Shown: one piece after another, positions 45,667-56,630 of the stretch
How the letters are laid out: each line of letters opens with the position of its first letter
How positions within the stretch are numbered: the stretch's first letter is position 1
NCBI GenBank assembly: GCA_025506515.1
Contig: CM046444.1
Coordinates: 74,754,192 to 74,818,191 of the forward strand
DNA length: 64,000 nt
DNA from: Flaveria trinervia
Lineage: Eukaryota; Streptophyta; Magnoliopsida; Asterales; Asteraceae
Reading direction: 5' to 3'
Program-made: the position numbers and the translations under genes
The notes under the pieces: generated by a model
Database searches by the model: none
The model's input: the letters and a program-made list of their open reading frames with translations, nothing else
Told to the model about the DNA's origin: nothing

Positions 45667-46145
45667 ATAACCAAGCCTTCTGTGCCATAGTTCAGATTCC
45701 TGAGGAGAGGCCTTGGAGAACAGACATGGATGGCCTTTAGATAAATTTTCTTTGATAAGTCTAAGGCGTATACTCTTCCAATCCTGTTGGCCTTCAGGAG
45801 AGTATATTCATCCAATATCTTGTCAATCATTCTCAAAACATTAGAAGACAGAATCCAACAGTTCTGGCTGGTGAAAAGTGCAACATGCCCTTTATCACAC
45901 ATTTGACTGACACTCAACAAGTTGTACTTGAGATTCTCCACATGGTTAACATCATCAAATCTTATCTCACCATTTGACATAAAGCCTTTGCCGATGATGT
46001 AACCCTTAGCATCACTACCAAAAGATACAAATCCCTTCTTTCCTTGAGAGTAGTCATGAAGAAGAGAACTGCTCCCTATCATATGCATAGATCCTCCACC
46101 GTCCACATACCAGATGCTTCTATGGCATGCTGAAGAACCCTGCAT
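45667..46145 (-). pseudogene. Protease of D
   Basis: Motif S-I-W-Y-V-D-G-G-G-S-M-H-M: the D-S-G active site has become D-G-G. The following S-F-G-S-D-A-K-G-Y-I-I-G-K-G segment and N-L-L-S-V-S-Q-M-C-D are typical of copia protease. It ends in Y-A-L-D and the start of the pre-integrase region, after which a stop separates it from integrase. Confidence 0.88.
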
Positions 46146-49068
46146 TTGTCATAACAACTAGTTAGCTTTTGAGACCCAAACCATTTTGGTTTTGGGTTTG
46201 TTCTCATCAACAGATTTTATAGTAACTGATTTGTCATGATTAACAGCCTTTGAAGATAGAGATGGTGCTCAAAAGGATTCCTTTGATTTTGGCTTAGTTT
46301 TCCTTTTTAGTGGTTTAATCACAGGTACATCTATTTGGTTAACTCTCCCCAACAGATGTTGAACCATGATAACAAGTTGTGTCTGATTGGTTGTTAAAGC
46401 CTTCAGTTTAGCAGACACATCAGAACTTGTTTTTGAATGGTTCCTATTACACACCATGTCCTCCTTTTTGAAAGACACAGACTTAGTCTGATGTTTTGAT
46501 ACTCCTATGAGGAATATGTTCAGTTGTTTTATGATAAACCTCTTTCTTCTGTTTAGATTTTTGTGAAGACTTTGGTTTATCAGGTTGAGATGTTTATGGC
46601 ACCAACTTGGTTTCAAATTCATCTTTCATTTTATTAATTTTCTTTTTAATGATTTTATCTTTGTTAAATTTGGAATCCTTTCTGTACCAACATTCATCAG
46701 TGAGATGATTGAATAGACCACATATTTCACATGGCTTTTTCTTCATCTTCTGTTGATCAGCTGCTGAAGAAGATGAAACTACTGAAGGTGTGTTCTTCAG
46801 TACTTTCTTCCTCTTAGTACTTATGTGAAGTACTAAAGGATTTGTAACAACTGAAGACTTATTCTTCAGAAGTTTTCTATCAGTACATTTGGGTTTCCTG
46901 ATAGACTCTTTAGCAGTTGTCAAACCATGTTTGTTTTCATTTGGTTTGAAATGTTCTTCAGGTGTTGTTACTTGCTCTTCAGTACTTTGAATACCTTGTG
47001 AGACAACACCTGAAGTGCTCAGCTTTTCATTGATCATGTGTTCATCAGCAGTAAGACCATCAGCACATTCATTAGTTGAAGTACTATTACTGACTTCATC
47101 CTCTGATTGTACATTATCACTTGAGGATGAGACACATGATGATGTGGTTTGGGAATTGATTTCACCTTCATATTTTTCTTCTGTCTTGGGAGTAAAATCT
47201 GTAGGAGGTTCAATGTGATTTTATCCAATCCCAAACTTCACATTTGAAGCAGTTTGCTTACTGAGAAGCATTTCAAACCCCTTGTAAGATGTTACCCAGT
47301 GTTCACACTCAACTTGAGTAGCTGCAAGTGTTTCTTTGAGACTCTTATGATTTTCTAAAATGACCTCTACCTTAGCCTTTTCATCAGTGATTTGGCATTT
47401 TAATTTGTAAATCTCATCATCTTTTTCTTTTAAAACAGACTCAAACTTATCTTTTCTTTTGGAAATCAGTTTCTCTATGTCAAGATTTTGATTAATTAAA
47501 GCTACATTTGCTTCACTAATTGAGGCCAAAGCAGCTATGCATGACTCAGAACACAACTTGGCCTTAGCCTCAAAAGATACTTGTGGTACTTGTGATGCTG
47601 AAGAATTTGAGCATGAACCATGAGTAGAGTCCAGGGCCATAAGAGCAAGATTTCCAAAAGGATTTTCACCACCATGTTGACTAGCACCAGAAAACACTTG
47701 TTCAGAATAACCAGAAAGATCATCTGGTAAACTACTACAGTCAACACTCCAGGAGTGAAAAAGCTTTGATGTGATTGAGATTGAGATTGTTGATTTGATT
47801 GAGATGGTTGAGGCTCAGGTAGGGCATGTGATTGTTGAGCTATGGGTACCGGAACCTGAGTGGACTGAGGAACAAAATATGCAGGAGAGGATAGAATTTG
47901 TGAATTATGACCAGAACTGGTAGAATATTGCCCTTTGTTTTGTGTATTATTGCCTTGAAAGGTCACAAAGGGTGCAGAAGAGTTAGATCCAAATGATCTA
48001 CACTCTCTTGCAAAATGTCCAAGTCTATGACACTTGTGACACCTCAACTTGCTATTATCAAAACCAACTTTGGTTTTTCCAGAGAGACCAGGGAATTTTC
48101 CACCTGTCCTTTTGTAAAATTTTTGAGATCTGATATTAACTAATGCCATTTGGCTCAAAATATCCATCTCTTCCAAATCATCATGAGAAATTCCTTTCAA
48201 ATCATCCATCAAAAAAGCACAGATTGTCACTATTACATCCTGAATTACTATCAATACCAGCAAAAGCATGATCTCCATTGTTTGAAGAGAAATCAATATG
48301 CTCATCAGAAGAACTTTCTGATGTAGCATATTCTGACTCATGACCAACCAGAGCAGTATTCCCTGGTATAAAATCCTCAGTGAGCTTCCCAAATGAAGTC
48401 AGCTTCCTTTTTTGTTCTATCTATCTTTCAAATGTTAACAGTTTCCTATGAAGTTGGGTGAGAGATAGATTGTCTAGATTTGCACTGGAGCGTAGGACAA
48501 TAGTATATGTGTACCATCTCTCAGGCTGGGATCTGAGAAATCTGTTGTTCATCTGACTATTTGTATATTCATGTTTAACCATTTTCAACTCAGATATCAA
48601 ACAGGAGAATCGCTCAAACTGTTGACTTAGTGACTCACCCTTTCTATGAGAGAATGTCTCATATTGCTGGGCAATGATTTCTCTATTGTTTGCTAAGACC
48701 TCATTAGTTCCTCCAAATTGCTCTTTCAGAGCAACCCGGAGGTCAGGAACAGATTCATGATGCATAAGTCCATAATAGATTTCATTAGGCAGTGCCATGG
48801 CCAGAATTCCATGGGCTGCATCAATTTCAAATAGTTTTAGATCTTCATCTGAATATTGCTCTTTCTTCTTCGGAACCATTTCATTGGTTTCCGGATTACT
48901 CACCATAGGCTTATATGGTCCATAAACCACAGATTTCCAACAACCTGAACTGTTGACAGACAGGTGATGGAGCATTCGTCGTTTCCATGTGTTGTACTCA
49001 CTCCTAACAAGCATCGGAGGCTTTGTTGAGGAGCCAGTATTGTGAGGATCATTGATTGATGTAGCCAT
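46146..49068 (-). pseudogene. gag of D with two zinc knuckles
   Basis: ATG 49068 (M-A-T-S-I-N-D-P) is preferred to 49092 because element E-type gag proteins start M-A and it sits after a purine-rich context. The UBN2-type core is open to 48421: S-E-Y-N-T-W-K-R-R-M, E-Q-Y-S-D-E-D-L, and L-K-E-Q-F-G-G-T-N-E. A stop and shift lead to a region with zinc knuckle CHKCHRLGHFAREC near 48000-48040. A Gln/Ser/Pro-rich stretch, a coiled coil (47697-47221), a Ser/Thr-rich acidic segment and a second knuckle, CEICGLFNHLTDEC (46735-46690), follow, then a Lys-rich tail. It is broken at 48420, near 48230, 47700, 47220 and 46590. Confidence 0.88.
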
Positions 49069-49276
49069 TTTCACTAATTCAAACAGGTTCAATGAGATTT
49101 TAACAGATCTAACTCAACAACACAGTTTAAAACAAGAAGAATGTCAAATTAATTCACAGGAATCAACAGAAAAACAAACTCTATAACCAATTCTTGCAAA
49201 TTTGCTAATTGATCAAACTTAGATATCATAAGAACAGTTTCAATAATCAATTGTTAAATCGATCAATGATTAACCT
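49069..49276 (-). other. Leader of D
   Basis: About 200 bases between the primer-binding site and gag, AT-rich, with TTGATC words as in the leader of C. Confidence 0.6.
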
Positions 49277-49288
49277 GCTCTGATACCA
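49277..49288 (-). other. Primer-binding site of D
   Basis: GCTCTGATACCA on + is TGGTATCAGAGC on the element strand, two bases after the LTR. Exact match to the initiator-Met tRNA complement. Confidence 0.93.
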
Positions 49289-49290
49289 TT

Positions 49291-50066
49291 TGAAGGGATC
49301 GAGATCTAGTTTGATCAATTAGATTAGGATTTGCAGCGGAATAGCACACGAATTAGACGAAATTCTAGCAAGAATAACATGAATATTCAATGAAGTAGTA
49401 ACGGTTATAGAGAGAGAGTTTTCTGCAAAAAGAATGTTTTCATTCATGCACAAGCTTCCCGTACAGGGAAATTAGGTCAACATTCATTTTATAAGGAATG
49501 TGACATCAGCTGACGTCACTTGATAGTGACATCTAACTGATTTATACAAACAACTGAAAGTAAACTAAACTACTGAAGATGTCCACAACAACTGAGGACA
49601 CCTTAAACTAAAGCTAAGTATAAGCTAACATTACAACTACTGAAGTTATAACATCTGAAGTGTAAGAACTTCAGACGTTTTACATAATATAAAACTACTG
49701 ATTACAAACTACTAAAATGTAAACCATCACAACTACTGAAGAGAACTACTTCAGCTGTTGTGACAACTTCTAAGAACTTGATCTTCAGACTTTGGCTTCA
49801 GCAGTTGTCTTCAGACTTTGTCTTCAATGTTGTCTTCAGACTTTATCTTCAGCAGTTTTCTTCAGACTTTGTCTTCAGCTGTTGTCTTCAGACTTTGTCT
49901 TCAGCTGTTGTCTTCAGACTTTGTCTTTAGACTTTGTCTTCAGACTTTGTCTTCAGCAGTTGTCTTCAGACTTTGTCTTCAGCTGTTGTCGATCACTTCA
50001 GTGTTTTGATGTCTGTGGGACTTAAAGGTTTTTCTGATCTGGCTCATTGGTTCTTTTGGTCCAACA
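49291..50066 (-). repeat. 5' LTR of D
   Basis: 776 bp. Contains hairpins at 49650-49679 and 49728-49763 and an expanded CTTCAGACTTTG / TTCAGCTGTTG array at 49785-49990. Confidence 0.93.
49650..49679. repeat. LTR hairpin, D copy
   Basis: AACATCTGAAGT and ACTTCAGACGTT pair with one mismatch around a 6-base loop, at the position where E and the solo LTR carry AACGACTGAAGA / TCTTCAGTCGTT. Confidence 0.75.
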
Positions 50067-50071
50067 GGTTG

Positions 50072-50253
50072 TTCTTTTTCATTTTTAATAGCATTTCATT
50101 TCACATACATATGATCCTTGTTCTTGGGTTTGGTTTTGGTTTAAAATGGTCATATTTTCAGATTATTAAACCCACTTTTAATCCTTATATCCGCTGCGTT
50201 TTGTAGTTGAAATGGTTAAACTAGCCTTGATAAACATGTAACAAAACCCAACA
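50072..50253 (+). repeat. 5' LTR of B4, second part
   Basis: Continues the B LTR after D. It has CCGCTGCGTTTT near 50190 and ends CCCAACA. Confidence 0.88.
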
Positions 50254-50254
50254 A

Positions 50255-50267
50255 AGGTATCAGAGTC
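50255..50267 (+). other. Primer-binding site of B4
   Basis: AGGTATCAGAGTC, close to TGGTATCAGAGCC, one base after the LTR. Confidence 0.78.
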
Positions 50268-51707
50268 GGTTATGTGGAATACTTGCTTAAAAAGTTCTTG
50301 AAAAGTTAATTTTCATGGGCTTTTTCATCCCATTAGGGGCTGTTTTGTTATGGATGAATGAATCCCTTATGTTTCAAGGTTTTATGTTACATGCTTTAGT
50401 ATAAACCATGAAAGATTAACATCAAATGGTTGATCAATTTTGTTTGGATAAAACCCTAAAGTTTTGGTTCATGTGGGCCAAAACATTAAGGTTAAAAAGG
50501 AGGTTCATGGCTATTTTTGTATATTCTATATGATACATATTTTTGGTGCATAACATAGCCTTGACCTTATGTGTTTTGGATTTGGTTGGTTGTCATTTTG
50601 TCATGTTGGTTTTGTTCTTGAAAGGGTTGTAATATTTATGTTTGTATTTTGGGTTGTAATTTATTTATTCAATGGTTATGTAACAAATAGATTAGATGCA
50701 TTCCTTTAGTTCAAAAAATTTGTATTAGGATATGATTTTGTAAAAGAAGATGCACAAGATGAAGACCCAAAGAAGGACACAAAAGACATGCACACTTGAA
50801 GCATTTGGATGTGGATTCAAGTGGGAGTTCATGGAGACATTTTGATGTGTCACTGTTAACCCTTAGGAAAGACCTAATGACAACACTTGTGATGGCAAAC
50901 AAGTGTAGTCAACTTAGTGGCAATGGTTATGCACTTGTGATCGTATGTTTATGCTTGTTTGGTTGTTTGTTTTATGGTTGTTGTTTGATATTTTGATATG
51001 CCTAACAAACTTATTAACAAACATAACAAGCTGAAAATTGATGGTTCTTTATCATTAAGTGATTAATAAAAGATTATTAAAAGGATTAATGATTTTAATA
51101 AAAGGGGAGTTATTAAAAAGTGAACCATAGGGTACCTTGTATTTGAAAGCATGCAAATATAAGGTACGTGGAGTTTCTAAACTAGAATTATGAAGACTTA
51201 AAATTTCTTTTATAAACAAGTTTAACACCATCCTTTTCTAGAACACTTGAGTCACTTGGAAATTCCTAACGGGATAAAGGTCACCTGACCATTTTGAGGG
51301 AACTTGTGATTTGAGGTGGGGATACCATATTTGTGGGATAAAGGTCACCAAACCACTTATGTTGGAAAACTCACATGTGTGAGCAAGTAGGGTGACTTGA
51401 TTTGCAAACCATGTTAGATGGATCACCTACAATGTGATTTACAAAGGTGTTGATGGGATAAACGTGCCGACCATACATATGATGTTTAAGTTGATCTCAT
51501 ATCCCTAGAAGTTGCAAAGGGTTGCAATTCTCAAAACGTTGACTACCTTGTTAATTTAAATAATAGGATAGAGGTCACCTAACCACTATTTAAATGGAAC
51601 GTTGGATTCTAGAATTTAATAATTGTGTAAGACACATAAAAGTGCTTTAATTATTAAAAGGTGATAATATCGAAAATACTAAAATTGAACTTTGTTAAAT
51701 TTTGAAG
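50268..51707 (+). other. Leader of B4
   Basis: Conserved hairpin at 50878-50911: inner stem ACACTTGT, loop GATGGCAA, extended with one mismatch. A 34-codon micro-frame starts M-A-N-K-C in the loop. Three copies of the GATAAAGGTCACC word lie near 51273, 51337 and 51567. Confidence 0.75.
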
Positions 51708-52600
51708 ATGGCCACCAACAACAACGAAAATAATGATATCTCGTCTGCTCACTCACTATCACTTACGACCATTCTCCAAAGGGAGTGTCTAAACCATAAC
51801 AACTTTATAGATTGGTTTCGAAACTTGAGAATTATTCTCAAGCAAGAGAAATGATCGTATATTTTAGACGATCCGATTCCCGATCAACCTAATGAGGATG
51901 ATGAGAAGACCTATAATAATGAGGTGAAATACACTGAGGACTCGATCCAAGTGTCTTACCTCATCTTGGCAAGTATGACTCCGGATCTCCAAAAGGAGTA
52001 TGAACATCATGGAGCATATGATATGATTACATAGTTGAAGGAAACGTTCCAACAACAAGCAAAGGTACAGTTCTTCGAAACGGTTCGAGCACTCCATGCA
52101 TGTCGTATTGATGAAATCCAATCAGTTACATCTTATGTACTTAAGATGAAAAGCCACAATGACTGAATTGAAAGGATGAATTGTCCCGTCTCGAAAGAGT
52201 TGGCTACGGATTTGATCCTCAACTCTTTGTCAAAAAGGTTTGACAACTTTGTTATGAATTATAATATGAACGGGTGGGACAAGAACATAAATGAGCTTCG
52301 CTCTATGCTCAAAACTGCCGAGGCGGCCATGGGTAAAAACGTTTTACGTGTTCTTACCATCAATGAAGGTGGGAACAAGTAGAGGCCTCACCCCGCACCC
52401 AAGACAAATGTTGCCAAGGGCAAATGGTGCGTTAGGGGGAAGGGGAAGGGACTGGTAAGAGCACCACCACCAAACAAGCGGAGAAGAAGTAAAAGGTTGC
52501 TTCAAATGACCCATGCTTCAAGTGTAAGGAGAGTGGACATTGGGAAAGAAATTTTCTAGTCCATCTCAAAGAGTTGTAAGCTAAGACGGAAGCCAGGCAA
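51708..52600 (+). pseudogene. gag of B4
   Basis: ATG 51708 (M-A-T-N-N). L-N-H-N-N-F-I-D-W-F-R-N-L-R-I is conserved. Stops occur after K-Q-E-K (51853), at the M-I-T position (52033), at 52165, and at 52380. The open piece 52176-52382 corresponds to the second half of the gag core. The zinc knuckle near 52515-52560 has lost several Cys residues (C-F-K-C became C-F-K-C-K-E-S-G-H-W-E-R-N-F in the shifted frame). Interrupted by G at 52603. Confidence 0.85.
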
Positions 52601-52602
52601 AT

Positions 52603-54809
52603 TGTAAGGTCCCGTTCCCAGGACGCTTACAGCTGCCCAATCATCACCGATAAAACATATAATTACATTAACTTGAAATAAATGTTGCAGCGGAAACATT
52701 TTAAAAAAAACATTTTCATTACAAATGCCTTTACAAAATAATAAAAATTTCGTTACACAATTCATTTGTTCCCATTACAATGCAAAAACATTAACAAAAG
52801 AATGTCATCCAAAATGCCAAGTAGTTGCCCCGCACTATCATTAGCAATGCTCACCTCTCAACTGGAAAAATGCATAAAAAGTCAGCGTAGCTAAGTGAGT
52901 TCTAGTTTTAAATAAAACATACTTTACTTTTATTAAAACCGTTCTTTACTTTTGCATGTGATCACATATCATGCGTACACATAGATAATATCATTATTAT
53001 TTTCATCATTCATTCATTAACTTTTAATTCATGCTTTCTTACTCTGATTCATACGTTCATCATTACTTCTTTTCATTCCATCAAAACCATGAACTTTACC
53101 CCACCGTCATGCATAAAGCTGGTACTGGACCGGGGTCTATCATAGACCCGCCATCATGGCGCACAACAGCCTGGCCATACTATTTAGGGTAAATTCAGGT
53201 GTACCATTGTCATGTGCTATGCCCACCATCATGCATAAAGCGGGTACTGGGCCGAGCTTTATCATAGACCTCCCATCATGGCCCATAACAGCTTGGCCAT
53301 AGTATTTAGGGCAAGAGTCGAAGGTTCTATACAAATGGTCAATCATAAAGAAAGACCCCAGTGTGCATCCTTCTGGGGTAGCTAACCCACACCCCGTTGA
53401 ACTAACACCCTTCATTAGGCGTGTTTCCACATACAAGGCTTGCAAGACTTACTTTACATTCCTTCGTTCATTAATGCATGCATTCATTCATCATGTTCCT
53501 CTTTTCTTTATCTCCCACTTTACGTTACATAATATTTTCAGTTCATTCATTAACATTCAACGTAAAGCCATGGGAAAGTAAACATATAGTGTAAGGAACA
53601 TCAACATACACAGTCAACATCATCATACAGGGCATCATACATACATAACATACATCATACATATCATCATGCATAGGCATCAATCATACATCATAACATC
53701 ATCATACAATGCCCATCACATCAACTATGACCTTAAAAGTCAGCTTACATGAACCCCCGGGAGCCTCCCAAGTTTTCCCCAAAAAGTCAGAAAATATTCT
53801 AAGTGTTCATCCATATTTCCTTTCTGTTCATTCGCATTTCTTTTGATCATCTGCATTTGCTTTTGTTCATCCGTATTAACTTTGTTCATCCGCATTTGTT
53901 CAGTCACATGAACTTACTCATCCGCATTTGTTCATTCGCATGAACTTACTCATTTGCATTGACTTTCTCATCCGCATTAACTTTGTTCATCCGCATTTGT
54001 TCATTCTCATGAACTTACTCATCCGCATTGGCTTTCTCATCCGCATTTGCTCATCCCCATTTGTCAATGCTCATCCGCATTTGGCAATACTTAAGCAGTT
54101 TTTTCTAAACTTAGGCGTATGAACTACTGCTTAGGCGCATGAGCAGCCTAGGGTACACTTATCATCATAATTTGGTCCCCAAACACCATCTATCATGTTC
54201 TAAGCTTAAATTATGCATTCTATGCCTTATAACACAACCATAACATCATCAAGCCTGAACATATTCCAAAATCACACCATAACCGCAAGATACACGCATT
54301 CACACATATGACTATGAAACCCTAGTTTTATAGAAACTTTATACATGCATTTGTAGCCCTAAAACTAGTTAAAACATGTAAAAGAGGGGTTCTAGAACTC
54401 ACCTTAGCAGCCTCTTGGGGTAAGATCAAAGCCCGATTGCTACAAGATCTCACCTACAAACCCATTAAAAACACACAACCTAACACACACAATATACATA
54501 AGCACACAACCGAGGATGATACTAGTGAAGAACAGCTTAAACACACGAATTCTTACCTTGAATTCAAACTTTTCAGCTCTTGTTCTTCAAAATCCAAGAA
54601 TTTCACCTCCTTTTCTTTGTCTCTGTAACAAGATCCGAATTTTGTGGGTGTAGAGAGAGTGATAGGCGGCCATTACCTTTTACACCCACTTTTTCAAACT
54701 ATTTGTCCTTTTTGATACTTTTTACCCCTTAACTTGGGTAAAATATCATTTCTTTCTTATTCTTCACTTTATTCTTTCTTTCTTCGACTCTGAATAACCG
54801 GGTGTTACA
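52603..54809 (-). repeat. 3' LTR of G
   Basis: 2207 bp, from TGTAAGGTCCCG on + to GGTGTTACA; on the element strand it starts TGTAACACCCGG. It contains a 122-bp-period duplication at 53101-53312, a CATAC-rich stretch near 53620-53700 and a long array of CATCCGCATTTG / CATTCGCATGAACTT words at 53820-54110. The first bases after PPT are TGTAACAC, common among plant gypsy LTRs. Confidence 0.85.
53101..53312 (-). repeat. Tandem duplication in the LTR of G
   Basis: CATGCATAAAGC...GGTACTGG...CATCATGG...ACAGC.TGGCCATA occurs at 53101-53192 and again at 53223-53312, offset 122 bp. Confidence 0.85.
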
Positions 54810-54812
54810 AGT

Positions 54813-54823
54813 CCACCCCCCTT
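54813..54823 (-). other. Polypurine tract of G
   Basis: AAGGGGGGTGG on the element strand, three bases before the LTR start. Confidence 0.82.
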
Positions 54824-54869
54824 ATATAGGTTCCGTCCCCGAAACCTATTAATTCTTGAACAAGCATGG

Positions 54870-56215
54870 GTAATGTTGTCACATCTCTTCTTCAGTCTCC
54901 CACATAGACTCTGATCCTTTTTTGTGCTTCTACTGGAAACGCACTAGAGGAACCAATTTATTCCTTAACCTCTTCCCTTTACGATCAATGATCATCACTA
55001 GTTGCTCCACATAATTGATTCGTTCATCTACCTCGATATCCTCCCGTCGAACAATCATATCCTGATCTGCTAGACACTTTCTCAGATGAGATACATGGAA
55101 TGTCGGGTGAATTCCACTTAACTCATCTGGTAACTCCAATCTGTAGGCCACCTCTCATACTCTAGCAATGATTTGGAAAGGCGCTATGTATCTTAGGCTC
55201 AACTTGCTCCACTTTCTGAACCGAATGATACCCTTCGAGCATGAGACTTTCAACATAACCCTATCACCCACCTGGAACTCAATCGGTCTATGTTGTTTAT
55301 CAGCATACGACTTCTGCCTATCTTTGGCTGCCATCATGAAGGCTTTGATCTTATCAAGCTTCTTAGTCGTAGCCTCGATCACCTCAGCGCTTCCTAACTC
55401 TTTCTGACCAATATCACCCCAACACACGGGTGTTTGGCATCCTTACCGTATATCAACTCATAAGGGGGCTTACTAATGCTGGCATGATAACTGTCGATCA
55501 CCTCAGCTAGCGTAAAGTGGTCATCCTAACTTTCTCCAAAATCAATGACACAATCTCGAATCATATCCTCCAGCGTCTGAATCGTCCTCTCTGACTGACC
55601 ATCCATTTGAGGATGATAAGCCATATTAATATGTAACCTCGTCCCCATTACATTGTGTAATTTCTTCCAAAATTTAGATGTAAACGGAGTGTCACGATGA
55701 GATAAAATAGACACCGGCACATGCTGACGAGTTACGGTCTCCTTAATGAAAAGATCAACCAACCTCTCGGATGAATATGTCTCGCATATCGGTAGAAAGT
55801 GAGCACTCTTCGTCAAATGATCAACTATCACCCATGTGGCATCATACCCTCGCGCGGTACGTGGTATCTTCATAATAAAGTCCATGGTGATGTGCTCCCA
55901 CTTGCACTCCGGTATATCCAAAGGTTGGATCTTCGCATATGGCCTTTGGTGCTTGGCCTTCACTTGTAAACAAGTAAGGCATTTATTCACATACTCCACC
56001 ACATCACTCTTCATACCAGGCCATCAATAATCTTTCTTCATGTCTTGGTACATCTTTGTAACACCAGGTTGAATAGAGTATCGAGTCTTATTAGCTTCAT
56101 GCATGATCTTCATGCGTAGATCCCCAAAACGAGGAATCCACATACGTCCGAATTGGGTTCTAACACCGAGTGTGTTTTCACCAAATTCCGCAATCAGACC
56201 TCTCATTCTTTCGGA
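54870..56215 (-). pseudogene. Integrase of G
   Basis: - strand order: a zinc-binding (H2C2-type) region in 56206-56024 and C-L-T-C-L-Q-V-K-A; then the core in frame 56014-55526, with T-M-D-F-I-M-K-I-P carrying the first Asp, V-S-I-L-S-H-R-D-T-P-F-T-S-K-F with the second Asp (usual S-D-R-D) and the Q-S-E-R-T-I-Q-T-L-E region with the Glu. The frame then breaks and resumes at 55427-55155 (Q-K-S-Y-A-D, V-G-D-R-V-M-L-K-V) and 55151-54930 (HPTFHVSHLRKCLAD, then a K-R-L-R-N-K-L-V-P-L-V tail followed by W-E-T-E-E-E-M). The last part looks like a chromodomain-type or similar C-terminus. Confidence 0.88.
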
Positions 56216-56630
56216 GGTAAGGTGATCTTCTTCAATGCCTCATCTTGAAACTATTTGACTTGCTTTATCACATCAGAGGTCATGTTCAACTGGTAAGCTT
56301 TCACCATAATCGGTTTGGGTATCTCCTTCCAGCTAAGGGCATCTGCTACCATGTTGGCTTTGCCTGGATGGTAATGGATCTCGGAATCATAATCCTTTAT
56401 GAGCTCCAACCATCGTCTCTCCCTCATGTTCAGGTCCTTCTGCTCGAAAAAGTACTTCAAGCTCTTGTGGTCGGTGAATATGGTGCACTTTGTATCGTAT
56501 AGGTAGTGCCTCCAAATCTTTAACGCGAAGACCACAGCTGCTAGCTCCAAGTCATGAGTAGGGTAATTAACCTTATGAACCTTTAACTGCCGGGATGCAT
56601 AGGCTATAACGTTTCCCCTTTACATTAACG
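56216..56630 (-). pseudogene. RNase H of G
   Basis: The frame 56550-56251 has L-E-L-A-A-V-V-F-A-L-K-I-W-R-H-Y-L-Y and a T-D-H-K-S-L-K-Y motif, the plant Ty3/gypsy RNase H. W-L-E-L-I-K-D-Y-D and KANMVADALSWKE follow. Upstream the reading Y-A-S-R-Q-L-K-V-H can be followed to about 56615 and stops at the B3 junction. Confidence 0.9.

Larger units (their letters stand above)
38186..50066 (-). mobile_element. Element D: complete Sirevirus-like Ty1/copia element with env-position ORF
   Basis: LTRs lie at 49291-50066 (5') and 38186-38897 (3'), bounded by TGTTGG and CCTTCA on the - strand. GGTTG at 38181-38185 and 50067-50071 is a perfect TSD in the LTR of B4. Order on the - strand: primer-binding site, gag, protease, integrase, RT, RNase H, spacer, third ORF, polypurine tract, 3' LTR. 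All parts are present, but protease and integrase have lost catalytic residues and gag is frameshifted. Confidence 0.94.
37438..52602 (+). mobile_element. Element B4: B-family copia, 5' portion (rest beyond nested insertions)
   Basis: Its LTR begins TGTTGG at 37438 inside the gag of C2. It is split by D at 38185/50072 (TSD GGTTG), ends CCAACA at 50253, and is followed by a primer-binding site, leader and gag. At 52602, just after gag, it is interrupted by G. Protease to RNase H and the 3' LTR are not in the window and should lie right of the nested G/B3/E stack. Confidence 0.88.
52603..56630 (-). mobile_element. Element G: Ty3/gypsy element, 3' half in window
   Basis: The 3' LTR, polypurine tract, integrase and RNase H are visible on the - strand, with integrase after RNase H as in Ty3/gypsy. 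At 56630 the RNase H reading is broken by B3. RT, protease, gag and the 5' LTR lie beyond the window. The C-terminal integrase domain resembles chromovirus (Tekay-like) elements, but I do not insist on the lineage. Confidence 0.88.

Noticed and set aside
49792..50025. Overlapping + strand frames rich in S-S-D-F-V-F and L-Q-T-L repeats.
   Set aside because: They translate the CTTCAGACTTTG array in the LTR of D; repeat-generated frames on the antisense strand.
53140..53445. 101-codon frame in the G LTR.
   Set aside because: Lies wholly in the LTR duplication; no family resemblance.
53820..54110. CRISPR-like spaced repeats.
   Set aside because: Words are short, degenerate and without uniform spacers; they are LTR promoter-type repeats in a plant genome, with no cas genes.
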